Assembly (NCBI GenBank): GCA_947174155.1
Contig: CAMWHX010000072.1
Location: 1 to 5,737, forward strand
Source: an uncultured Porphyromonadaceae bacterium
GTDB taxonomy: Bacteria > Bacteroidota > Bacteroidia > Bacteroidales > Muribaculaceae
Direction: 5' to 3'
Length of the DNA: 5,737 bases
The notes beneath the pieces are model-generated. The model worked only from the letters and a program-made list of their open reading frames with translations, was not told the origin of the DNA and searched no databases. Shown here piece after piece: positions 1-5,702 of this stretch; positions within the stretch are counted from its first letter, which is position 1; each line of letters opens with the position of its first letter. The position numbers and the translations under genes were made by a program.

Positions 1-278
1 TTGTTGATCAGCTCAGACTCGTCTTCGAGAGCCTCGTTGATCTCTACGACCTCACCGCTGATGGGGGAGATCAGGTCGCTTGCGGCCTTTACGGACTCAA
101 CGGCGCCAAACTCCTCGCCGGCGGTAACCTCGTCACCGACCTCGGGCATGTCGACGTACACGATCGAACCCAGTGCGTGCTGGGCGTAGTCGGTGATGCC
201 TACGGTGGCGATGTCGCCCTCTACCTTTACCCACTCGTGGGAGTCCGCATAGCGGAGATTGTCCAATACTTTGCTCAT
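1..278 (-). CDS. gcvH: Glycine cleavage system H protein, 3' end cut off by window edge
   Basis: GcvH is the lipoyl carrier of the cytoplasmic glycine cleavage system. Its lipoyl-lysine arm takes the aminomethyl group from glycine decarboxylase (GcvP), presents it to GcvT, and is reoxidised by Lpd. The ATG at 278 opens a protein beginning [20 protein letters not shown]; the HEWV stretch (residues 14-17) is typical of GcvH. The lipoylation motif ESVKAASDL covers residues 61-69, with K64 as the modified lysine, followed by the usual [11 protein letters not shown] segment. Ninety-two residues are visible of about 126 expected, so only the C-terminal helix region is missing, because of the window edge and not mutation. 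The start lies 86 bp downstream of the gcvT stop on the same strand. I see no TAnnTTTG promoter in that gap, so co-transcription with gcvT is likely. The start is preceded by A-rich sequence (AAGAAACGACA) with no Shine-Dalgarno site. Identification is secure. Confidence 0.96.
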   Translation of the reverse strand, partial: MSKVLDNLRYADSHEWVKVEGDIATVGITDYAQHALGSIVYVDMPEVGDEVTAGEEFGAVESVKAASDLISPISGEVVEINEALEDESELIN

Positions 279-336
279 TGTCGTTTCTTATAGATATTTT
301 AGGTGTATTGTATGCTTAATTATTCCGTCCGTGCTT

Positions 337-350
337 CGGGGTCTCCCCCG
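337..350. repeat. Small GC-rich inverted repeat in the gcvT-gcvH gap
   Basis: CGGGG (337-341), loop TCTC, CCCCG (346-350) form a 5-bp perfect stem 15 bp after the gcvT stop. No T-run follows on the minus strand (the sequence continues AAGCACGG), so it does not look like a terminator. It might be an mRNA stabilising or processing hairpin between the two cistrons. Its small size means chance is a fair explanation. Confidence 0.3.
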
Positions 351-364
351 GGCGCGGTCAGGTA

Positions 365-1459
365 TTATTTCTTGTAGTTCTTGTCGTAGAAGCGCTTCTT
401 GACAACCTTGCCCGGGAAGGTCTTCTTGCGGATGCGGACTTCAACCTCGGTGCCGAGCTTGTCATAGGGCTTGTCTATCATAGCCATAGCCACGCTCTTG
501 CCGGTGGAGATGCTCTTGTAGCCGGTGGTGATCTCACCTACCTTGACACCGCCGACCTCTACGGGGTAACCGTGACGGGGCACTGCGCTCCCTTCGAGCT
601 CGATACCTACGATGCGACGCTTCACACCTTCGGCCTTCTGCTTCGCGAGAGCCTCCTTGCCGATAAACTCGGGCTTGTCGAGCTTGACAAACATGCTCAA
701 GGAAGCCTCGATAGGAGTGATATCAGCGGCGAGCTCGTCTCCATACAGGGGAAGTCCAACCTCGAAGCGGAGGGTGTCGCGACAACCGAGTCCGCAGGGT
801 TGAACGCCGGCGTCCATCAGCTTGTCCCACACGCGACGGGTGAAGTCATGGCTGCCATATACCTCGAATCCATCCTCTCCCGTATAGCCGGTACGGCTGA
901 CGATAACCTCCTCACCGTCGAGGTTGAAGGTCTTGAAGTTGTAGAATGCGATATCCTTGACAGGTATGCCGAGCACCTTCTCCACAGTCTCCTCAGCCTT
1001 CGGCCCCTGGATGGCCACCTCTCCGTAGTAAGGGCTCTGATCCTCGATCTTCACGTCGAATCCTTCGGCGTTCTGACGGATCCACTCTACGTCCTTGGCG
1101 ATGTTGGAGGCGTTGATGACAAGGAAATACTCCTCATCATTGACCTTGTAGACGAGCAAATCGTCTACAGTGCCGCCATTCTCGTAACACATCATGCCGT
1201 AGAAGATCTGGCCGTCGGGAGCGCCGGTGACGTCATTGACGAAGATATGGCTTACAAACTTGTATGCATCGGGACCGGTGACACGCACCTCACCCATGTG
1301 GCTGACGTCGAAGACGCCTACCTCGTGGCGAACAGCATTATGCTCCTCGGTGATACCCTTGTACTGGATGGGCATGTCGAAACCGCCGAACGGCGACATA
1401 AGGGCGCCAAGCTTCACGTGGCGGTCATGGAGACAGGTTTTTACGAGATTCTCTTCCAT
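365..1459 (-). CDS. gcvT: Glycine cleavage system T protein (aminomethyltransferase)
   Basis: GcvT transfers the methylene unit from aminomethyl-lipoyl GcvH to tetrahydrofolate, giving 5,10-methylene-THF and ammonia (EC 2.1.2.10), in the cytoplasm. The 364-residue length is normal for the family. Visible family motifs are FGGFDMPIQY (24-33), DVSHMGE (51-57) and GGTVDDLLVY (95-104), whose D99/D100 pair contains the conserved folate-site aspartate. SRTGYTGEDGFEVY (188-201) has the conserved folate-contacting glutamate at E195, and GLGCRDTLRFEVGLPLYGDE (223-242) is also typical. The basic C-terminal barrel domain ends in KRFYDKNYKK. No key residue is missing. The ATG at 1459 is chosen because the N-terminal alignment to the family begins within a few residues of it and A-rich sequence (TAACGTAACAA) precedes it. 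It is the first gene of a unit with gcvH, and a Bacteroides-type promoter lies about 100 bp upstream. The roughly 95-nt leader may hold a small upstream ORF. Confidence 0.97.
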   Translation of the reverse strand: MEENLVKTCLHDRHVKLGALMSPFGGFDMPIQYKGITEEHNAVRHEVGVFDVSHMGEVRVTGPDAYKFVSHIFVNDVTGAPDGQIFYGMMCYENGGTVDDLLVYKVNDEEYFLVINASNIAKDVEWIRQNAEGFDVKIEDQSPYYGEVAIQGPKAEETVEKVLGIPVKDIAFYNFKTFNLDGEEVIVSRTGYTGEDGFEVYGSHDFTRRVWDKLMDAGVQPCGLGCRDTLRFEVGLPLYGDELAADITPIEASLSMFVKLDKPEFIGKEALAKQKAEGVKRRIVGIELEGSAVPRHGYPVEVGGVKVGEITTGYKSISTGKSVAMAMIDKPYDKLGTEVEVRIRKKTFPGKVVKKRFYDKNYKK

Positions 1460-1489
1460 TTGTTACGTTAGTTTTTGATTTTCCGTTCT

Positions 1490-1516
1490 TTATGCCGCCC
1501 GACGGCGGTTTTTCAT
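1490..1516 (-). CDS. Candidate 8-codon arginine-rich leader peptide upstream of gcvT
   Basis: Within the predicted gcvT leader, an ATG at 1516 opens a reading frame MKNRRRAA that stops with TAA at 1490-1492. That is about 40 nt after the predicted transcription start and 30 nt before the gcvT ATG. Three successive arginine codons (CGC, CGT, CGG) lie in the GC-rich hairpin at 1495-1508, so a ribosome translating the frame would melt that hairpin. What is seen is the frame and its overlap with the hairpin; translation and any regulatory role are inference. A frame of this length arises easily by chance. A competing reading is a 44-codon GTG frame at 1425-1559 that overlaps the gcvT start in another frame. 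I do not recognise either peptide. Confidence 0.3.
   Translation of the reverse strand: MKNRRRAA
1495..1508. repeat. GC-rich hairpin in the gcvT leader
   Basis: CCGCC (1495-1499), loop CGAC (1500-1503) and GGCGG (1504-1508) form a perfect 5-bp GC stem with a 4-nt loop; a G-T wobble (1494/1509) can extend it. Read on the plus strand it is followed by five T residues (1509-1513), like a short intrinsic terminator, but no plus-strand gene precedes it. On the minus strand it lies inside the gcvT leader, overlapping the candidate leader peptide, without a downstream T-run. A role in translation or mRNA stability fits better than transcription termination. Confidence 0.45.
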
Positions 1517-1561
1517 GGTCTTCGCCTAAGCGCCACGCAGCACGTTTTGCTTTCGGCACTT

Positions 1562-1592
1562 CAAAGTTAGCAAACCGATTTTAATCCACCAA
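1562..1592 (-). promoter_or_regulatory. Bacteroidota-type -33/-7 promoter for gcvT-gcvH
   Basis: On the minus strand, a -7 element TAACTTTG (1569 to 1562) matches the Bacteroides consensus TAnnTTTG. A -33 element TTG (1592 to 1590, within TTTG) lies upstream with a 20-bp spacer, within the usual 19-21 bp. The predicted transcript would start near 1555-1557, giving a leader of about 95 nt before the gcvT ATG at 1459. Both boxes and their spacing fit, so this is the best-supported promoter in the window, although no expression data are available here. Confidence 0.7.
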
Positions 1593-1605
1593 ATAAATTT
1601 TTGAT

Positions 1606-1613
1606 TAATTTTG
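1606..1613 (+). promoter_or_regulatory. Candidate -7 box for the LolC/LolE-like permease gene
   Basis: TAATTTTG on the plus strand matches TAnnTTTG exactly and would start a transcript near 1619, about 113 nt before the permease ATG. The expected -33 TTTG around 1582-1585 is not present (the sequence there is TAAT), so the promoter is incomplete by consensus and may be weak or activator-dependent. It lies back-to-back with the gcvT promoter: the region its -33 would occupy falls in the gcvT spacer. Confidence 0.45.
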
Positions 1614-1666
1614 CATATCCTTACTTTTCTCCTCTTTCCGGGGAAGTTGGTAATGGGGTCGCCTGA

Positions 1667-1687
1667 GGCCGGTTTCATATTCCGGCC
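1667..1687 (+). repeat. Perfect 6-bp hairpin in the permease-gene leader
   Basis: GGCCGG (1667-1672), loop TTTCATATT and CCGGCC (1682-1687) pair perfectly, 45 bp before the ATG at 1733. A second overlapping set of repeats (CGGCCG at 1683-1688, CGGCCG at 1691-1696) could give an alternative fold. No T-run follows, so it is not a terminator. It may be a structured 5' untranslated region or a protein-binding palindrome; the function is unknown. Confidence 0.4.
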
Positions 1688-1732
1688 GGTCGGCCGACTA
1701 CCCCTTGACACTCATATAATATTCCCTTTGAA

Positions 1733-2971
1733 ATGCACTATACACTCTTCATTGGACGAAAAATCTCTTTCGCCGGAGATGCCCGGCACAGTTCTCCGGC
1801 CGTGCGCGTCGCCACAGCGGCCATTGCTCTCTCGGTCGCGGTGATGCTCGCCTCGATTGCTATCGTGACCGGTTTCAAACATGAGATCGCTGAGAAGGTC
1901 ACGGGCTTCAACTCCGATATTGCCGTCACGGTACTCCCCTCTCCGGAGGAGGACAATATTGTGCGCCTCTCCCCCACCCTGCAAGAGGCCGTCTCCTCGG
2001 TGCCGGGTATCGAGGGGGCTGCTCTCCAGATCTCGATGCCCGCCATACTCAAAACGGCAGACGATTTCAAGGGTATATATATGAAGGGTGTCCCCGACTC
2101 GGCTACGGCGCGTTTCCTGCGCCGCAACCTGATCCGAGGTTCCCTCCCTGATTTCTCCTCTCCTGAGGGCTCGTCGCGTATCGTGATCTCCAACCGCATG
2201 GCTTCGCAACTGATGCTCGACACGGGTGACCGCATCGACACCTATTTCATTACAGATGACGTGCGTGTGCGCCCTCTGAAAGTGGCGGGTATCTACGACA
2301 GCCACTTCGATGCCTATGACGATGTGCTCTCCTTCGGATCGCTCGACCTTATCCGCAAGATGGCGCTCCTTGACTCCAATATGGGGACCGTCTTACAGGT
2401 CACCGTCTCCGATTTCAATAACGTGCGGACCGTTTCGGCCGATCTGCGCGATGCCCTTGCTCGAAGCGTGGCCACGGGGCGGATGAATACCCTCTATGAG
2501 GTCAATGACGCCTACGTCACCGGGGCCTCTTATTTCCGTTGGCTCGACCTGCTGGATATGAATGTCATTGTGATCCTCGTGCTGATGATAGCCGTGGGGT
2601 GCATTACATTGGTGTCCGGAATGCTCATAATGATTCTCGACAAAAAACGCTTCATCGGTCTTATGAAAGCCCTCGGAGCCCCGACTTCTGCTGTGCGCAA
2701 GGTCTTCATCTATCTCGCCGTGCGCGTCACGGTGCGAGGCCTTATAATAGGAAATGCCATCGGCCTCACCCTTCTTTGGGCTCAGGCGCGATGGCACTTC
2801 ATACCTTTAGATGCGGAGGCCTATTATATCGACTTTGTGCCGGTCTCGATAGATCCGGTCGCAGTCATTCTCCTTAACGCGGGTGTGCTCGTAGTCGTAT
2901 GGCTATCACTCATACTCCCGTCCCGCTTCGTAGCCCGCATATCTCCCGCAGAATCGATGCGCTCCGAGTAA
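1733..2971 (+). CDS. LolC/LolE-like ABC transporter permease (FtsX/MacB-type fold)
   Basis: This 412-residue inner-membrane protein has the architecture of LolC/LolE permeases, which with the ATPase LolD extract outer-membrane lipoproteins from the inner membrane. A short cytoplasmic N-terminus leads into a first membrane segment (about 24-46) and the family-typical VTGFKHEIAEKVTGF (45-59). A periplasmic domain of about 220 residues follows. Three further membrane segments lie at about 277-302, 320-350 and 370-396. The cytoplasmic loop IGLMKALGAP (308-317) corresponds to the conserved coupling region of LolC/E, and the protein ends with the common ISPAESMR (403-410). Length is normal for the family. 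The ATG at 1733 is preferred because it places the first hydrophobic segment correctly. No ATPase gene is adjacent, so the partner must be encoded elsewhere. The gene stands alone on the plus strand and converges on htpG. The fold is clear; the lipoprotein-sorting substrate is inferred, and another FtsX-like exporter role is possible. Confidence 0.86.
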   Translation: MHYTLFIGRKISFAGDARHSSPAVRVATAAIALSVAVMLASIAIVTGFKHEIAEKVTGFNSDIAVTVLPSPEEDNIVRLSPTLQEAVSSVPGIEGAALQISMPAILKTADDFKGIYMKGVPDSATARFLRRNLIRGSLPDFSSPEGSSRIVISNRMASQLMLDTGDRIDTYFITDDVRVRPLKVAGIYDSHFDAYDDVLSFGSLDLIRKMALLDSNMGTVLQVTVSDFNNVRTVSADLRDALARSVATGRMNTLYEVNDAYVTGASYFRWLDLLDMNVIVILVLMIAVGCITLVSGMLIMILDKKRFIGLMKALGAPTSAVRKVFIYLAVRVTVRGLIIGNAIGLTLLWAQARWHFIPLDAEAYYIDFVPVSIDPVAVILLNAGVLVVVWLSLILPSRFVARISPAESMRSE

Positions 2972-3003
2972 TTGGAGTCGCATCCCTCCGACCCGGGGGA
3001 TAT

Positions 3004-3019
3004 AGTCGCGGCCGCAACT
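3004..3019. repeat. Near-perfect 16-bp palindrome in the convergent gap
   Basis: AGTCGCGG/CCGCAACT is self-complementary at all but one position pair, with a central GCGGCCGC. It lies in the 52-bp gap between the permease stop and the htpG stop. It could form a short hairpin in either transcript (GTTGC-GGCC-GCGAC on the minus strand, with one wobble), but no T-run follows on either strand. It is therefore a poor intrinsic terminator. No other terminator is visible in the gap. Confidence 0.3.
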
Positions 3020-3023
3020 GCAA

Positions 3024-5060
3024 TTAACCTTTCAGGTTGGCGTAGTTGCGCTTGATGAAGGCGGTGAGCTCCTCACCCTTCAACATATTGCTCTGCAATA
3101 GTGCAAGGTCGATAATCTGACGCACTTCACCGACAGTAGCGGCATAGTCGGCGACAGCCTTCTCTCCCTTGGCACGAAGCTCGGCGATCTGCTGCTCCTC
3201 ACCCTTCACGTCGGCACTCTCCTTCTTCTCCTCCGCAGCCTTGCGGGCGTCAGCTATCTTGGCTTCAAGCGCCTCCATCTCCTCGCGGATAGGTTTCAAC
3301 ACGGGACTCAGGGCCTCGGTAGCTACCTCGACGATGTGCTTGACGGCTGGCTGGTCTACGTTGACCACAAGCTCGTAGCTGTCGGGGAGCTGACCGTAGA
3401 ACCCGGCACCGGGCTGCATGGCGGCCATATCCTTCATACGACGCATGAACTCATTCTGAGTAATCGTGGCGGGGACGTCGCTTCCGACAAGTGACTCGAT
3501 GCCGACGACGAAGTTGGCGTTATCGACAGCGGGTATCTGACTGCGGAACATATTGGTCACCATCTCCGTCTGCATGGCGTCGAGACCGCTCCCCTTGGCA
3601 TCCTCCTTGGCTATGAGGCGCTCGGGTATGTCGGAGTCAACACGCACGAAACGCGAGTTTTCAAGCTTGCTCTCGAAGAGCTGCACCATGTGTCCTTCGA
3701 GCTGACCATCCATCAGCAGCACATTATACCCCTTGGCCTCGGCGGCACTGATATAGCTGTACTGGGCCTCCTTGTCGGTGGCGTAAAGATAGATGACGGT
3801 ACCGTTCTTGTCAGTCTGGCTACCCTCGATGAGTGTGCGGTATTCGTCAAGGGTATAATACTTACCCTGCACATCTTTGAGGAGGAAGAAATTCTTGGCT
3901 GAGTCATAGAACTTCTCGTCGGTCAGCATACCGTATTCGATGAAGATCTTGATATCATCCCACTTGCTCTCGAAGTCGGCACGATTGGCCTTGAACATCG
4001 AGTCGAGCTTCTCGGCTACCTTCTTGGTGATGTAGGTGGAGATCTTCTTCACCTGGCGGTCAGACTGCAGATAACTGCGGCTGACGTTCAGCGGGATATC
4101 GGGAGAGTCGATCACACCCTGCATCAGGGTCATGAACTCGGGCACGACACCCTCGACCTGATCGGTGACGTAGACCTGGTTGCAATAAAGCTGAATGCGG
4201 TTACGCTGCAAGTCGATCTGATTCTTGACCTTCGGGAAGTAGAGGATACCGGTCAGGGTGAAGGGGTAGTCTACGTTCAGATGGATCCAGAACATCGGAT
4301 CCTCCTGGCCGGGCATCAGCTCGCGATAAAATTCGAGATAATCCTTATCGGTCAGCTCGGAGGGTTTCTTGGTCCAGAGAGGCTCGGTGGCGTTGACCAC
4401 ATTGTCCTTGTCGGTATCTACCATCTTGCCATCCTTCCACTCCTGCACCTTGCCGCTGATGACAGGCACGGGGAGGAAGCGGCAATATTTTTTCAGCAGG
4501 GTGTCGATACGCGCCTGCTCCAGGAACTCCTTGCTCTCGTCGTCGATATAGAGGATGATGTCGGTGCCGCGGTGCTCCTTGTCGATCTCGTGCATCTCAT
4601 ATTCGGGGGAACCGTCACACGACCACTCTACACCCTTCGCTCCATCCTTATAGGAGAGCGACCGGATCACGACCTTCTTGCTGACCATGAAGGCGCTGTA
4701 GAATCCAAGGCCGAAGTGGCCGATGATGCTGTTGGCCGTATCCTTGTATTTCGCCAGAAACTCCTCCGCACCGGAGAAGGCGATCTGGTTGATATATTTC
4801 TCTATATCCTCGGCATCCATACCGATACCGTGGTCGGAGACGGTCAGTGTGCCGGCCTCCTTGTCGACACTCACGCGCACGTCCATGTCGCCGAGTGTCC
4901 CCTTATAGTCGCCAAACGCTGCGAGGGTCTTCAACTTCTGTGTAGCGTCGATGGCGTTAGACACCAATTCGCGCAGAAATATCTCATTGTCACTGTAAAG
5001 GAACTTCTTGATGACCGGGAATATATTCTCGGTAGTTACTCCAATTTTTCCTGTTGCCAT
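3024..5060 (-). CDS. htpG: Molecular chaperone HtpG (bacterial Hsp90)
   Basis: HtpG is the cytosolic bacterial Hsp90, an ATP-driven homodimeric chaperone that helps fold or remodel client proteins, often with DnaK. The N-terminal GHKL ATPase domain shows FLRELVSNAIDA (28-39) with catalytic E31 and Mg/ATP-binding N35. It also has DHGIGM (76-81) with nucleotide-contacting D76, the lid motif GHFGLGFYSAF (114-124), and RGTDI (164-168). The middle domain contains FWIHLNVDYPF (257-267) and NVSRSYLQ (325-332), where R328 corresponds to the arginine that contacts the ATP gamma-phosphate. The C-terminal dimerisation domain carries a highly charged Ala/Glu/Lys-rich helix (about 590-640), which explains why the protein has 678 residues against about 624 in E. 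coli; this extension is usual in Bacteroidota. No key residue is lost. The ATG at 5060 follows A-rich sequence (ATAACCAAA) without a Shine-Dalgarno site. The gene appears monocistronic. No clear -33/-7 promoter or CIRCE element is visible upstream. Confidence 0.98.
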   Translation of the reverse strand: MATGKIGVTTENIFPVIKKFLYSDNEIFLRELVSNAIDATQKLKTLAAFGDYKGTLGDMDVRVSVDKEAGTLTVSDHGIGMDAEDIEKYINQIAFSGAEEFLAKYKDTANSIIGHFGLGFYSAFMVSKKVVIRSLSYKDGAKGVEWSCDGSPEYEMHEIDKEHRGTDIILYIDDESKEFLEQARIDTLLKKYCRFLPVPVISGKVQEWKDGKMVDTDKDNVVNATEPLWTKKPSELTDKDYLEFYRELMPGQEDPMFWIHLNVDYPFTLTGILYFPKVKNQIDLQRNRIQLYCNQVYVTDQVEGVVPEFMTLMQGVIDSPDIPLNVSRSYLQSDRQVKKISTYITKKVAEKLDSMFKANRADFESKWDDIKIFIEYGMLTDEKFYDSAKNFFLLKDVQGKYYTLDEYRTLIEGSQTDKNGTVIYLYATDKEAQYSYISAAEAKGYNVLLMDGQLEGHMVQLFESKLENSRFVRVDSDIPERLIAKEDAKGSGLDAMQTEMVTNMFRSQIPAVDNANFVVGIESLVGSDVPATITQNEFMRRMKDMAAMQPGAGFYGQLPDSYELVVNVDQPAVKHIVEVATEALSPVLKPIREEMEALEAKIADARKAAEEKKESADVKGEEQQIAELRAKGEKAVADYAATVGEVRQIIDLALLQSNMLKGEELTAFIKRNYANLKG

Positions 5061-5097
5061 TTTGGTTATGTGTGTTAATCGGTATTTTTCGGGCAGC

Positions 5098-5114
5098 TTC
5101 CTGACTCTCAGGAA
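5098..5114 (-). promoter_or_regulatory. Perfect inverted repeat in the htpG leader
   Basis: TTCCTGA (5098-5104), CTC, TCAGGAA (5108-5114) is a 7-bp perfect inverted repeat with a 3-nt spacer, 37 bp upstream of the htpG ATG. A second palindrome, CACCGGTG (5117-5124), sits immediately upstream of it. The first could be a stable RNA hairpin in the leader or an operator for a dimeric regulator. It does not match CIRCE (TTAGCACTC-N9-GAGTGCTAA). Its function is not known from the sequence. Confidence 0.5.
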
Positions 5115-5140
5115 ACCACCGGTGTTTTTCCATCAGTTAT

Positions 5141-5156
5141 AACAAAAACCGTGCCA
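5141..5156 (-). promoter_or_regulatory. Possible sigma-54-like -24/-12 element upstream of htpG (ambiguous)
   Basis: On the minus strand, TGGCACGGTTTTTGTT closely resembles the sigma-54 consensus TGGCACG-N4-TTGCW. The -24 half is perfect, the GG-N10-G spacing is right, and the -12 GC reads GT. It would start htpG transcription near 5130, giving a leader of about 70 nt. The same bases form the 3' arm and T-run of a strong intrinsic terminator, which explains them without a promoter. It is listed because no other htpG promoter is visible. Confidence 0.2.
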
Positions 5157-5182
5157 GAACGGTTGGAATCGCTCCGGCACGG
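5144..5182 (-). terminator. Strong intrinsic terminator (distal of a tandem pair) after the DUF5606-type gene
   Basis: On the minus strand, CCGTGCCGGAGCG (5182 to 5170) pairs with CGTTCTGGCACGG (5161 to 5149). This makes a 13-bp stem with two G-U wobbles and an 8-nt loop (ATTCCAAC), followed directly by TTTTTG (5148 to 5143). It has the usual form of a Rho-independent terminator. It lies about 90 bp after the stop of the gene at 5274-5702 and separates that gene from htpG. Confidence 0.85.
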
Positions 5183-5190
5183 ACTAACCA

Positions 5191-5229
5191 AAAAAATTAA
5201 TTAAAACGGACCACCAACTCTAATGGTCC
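5191..5229 (-). terminator. Proximal intrinsic terminator after the DUF5606-type gene
   Basis: GGACCA (5229 to 5224 on the minus strand) and TGGTCC (5213 to 5208) pair perfectly around a 10-nt loop. They are followed by GTTTTAATTAA and a run of seven T residues down to 5191. Flanking A and T runs can lengthen the stem, and the plus strand also carries TTTT after the hairpin (5230-5233), so it may work in both directions. It lies 44 bp after the stop at 5274 and forms a tandem pair with the stronger terminator downstream. Confidence 0.65.
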
Positions 5230-5273
5230 TTTTGTCTGATGTCATCCTACCCTTATTTACGGGCAAGCGACAT

Positions 5274-5702
5274 TTACTCAGCTGCGGGGGTTTCCTCAAC
5301 CTCCTCCTCTTTGACCTCGAAGTCTTTGTAGCCGGCTCCGATCAGGAGATTATACCAGTTGAAGAGACGCTTGATGTCGGTGTCATAGACGCGCTCGCGG
5401 TCGAAGTCATTTACGACCTCAGCGAAGGCATCGCGAAGTCCGCCGGCGGCCATGAGAGCCTTGACGTCGATGGGCTTTCCCTCGTGCTTCTCATAGAGGC
5501 GATCAAGGATAGTGCCCAAGGGGAGATCCTCCGAGTCGGTATACATGGCGATGTCGCCGAGCGACACGACCTTGTCACGATCGCCAACGGGCTGACGCTT
5601 CTTGCTGGTTATATCCTCGGTGAGGAGCATACGGTTGCCCTGGGCGATAATCTTGTAGAGTCCCGGCTTGCCGGTGATCTGGATAATTTCTCTAAGATTC
5701 AT
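5274..5702 (-). CDS. DUF5606-type conserved protein of Bacteroidota, function unknown
   Basis: This small cytoplasmic protein of 142 residues has no signal peptide and no membrane segment. I recognise it as resembling the DUF5606 family from its start, MNLREIIQITGKPGLYKII (ITGKPGLY at 9-16). Other family-like stretches are the KKRQPV region (34-39), the DIAMYT segment (50-55) and the block RVYDTDIKRLFNWYNLL (104-120). A short acidic tail (127-142, KDFEVKEEEVEETPAAE) closes it and is probably disordered. The N-terminal half looks like a small beta-rich domain and the C-terminal half is helical; this is inferred from residue patterns. No catalytic residues can be named, and no biochemical function is known to me. 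The ATG at 5702 is preferred because the conserved region begins at the first residue. The gene is followed by two tandem terminators, so it ends its own transcription unit. Its promoter lies mostly outside the window. Confidence 0.85.
   Translation of the reverse strand: MNLREIIQITGKPGLYKIIAQGNRMLLTEDITSKKRQPVGDRDKVVSLGDIAMYTDSEDLPLGTILDRLYEKHEGKPIDVKALMAAGGLRDAFAEVVNDFDRERVYDTDIKRLFNWYNLLIGAGYKDFEVKEEEVEETPAAE

Noticed and set aside
572..1471. Long plus-strand ORF (299 codons) opposite gcvT
   Set aside because: It lies wholly antisense to a clearly conserved gcvT and has no recognisable domain. Long antisense frames are a side effect of the codon use.
1495..1513. Plus-strand intrinsic terminator (CCGCC-CGAC-GGCGG then TTTTT)
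   Set aside because: No plus-strand gene or promoter lies upstream to be terminated. The hairpin is better explained as part of the minus-strand gcvT leader.
1460..1561. Glycine riboswitch upstream of gcvT
   Set aside because: The conserved glycine-aptamer elements (GGAGAG-type and paired GC-rich cores, usually in tandem) are absent, and the leader of about 95 nt is short for a tandem aptamer.
1526..1711. Minus-strand 61-codon ORF in the divergent intergenic region
   Set aside because: It runs through both predicted promoters and the permease leader, and the protein has no recognisable pattern.
1712..2305. Minus-strand ORFs opposite the permease gene (also 1738-2241 and 2393-2797)
   Set aside because: The plus-strand frame has membrane segments and LolC/E motifs. 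The opposite frames look like low-complexity basic shadow proteins.
4281..5078. Long plus-strand ORF (265 codons) opposite the htpG 5' half
   Set aside because: It is antisense to the conserved Hsp90 ATPase and middle domains, and its protein has no family resemblance.
5061..5273. CIRCE/HrcA operator for htpG
   Set aside because: No TTAGCACTC-N9-GAGTGCTAA sequence or near match is present. The inverted repeats there have different sequences.
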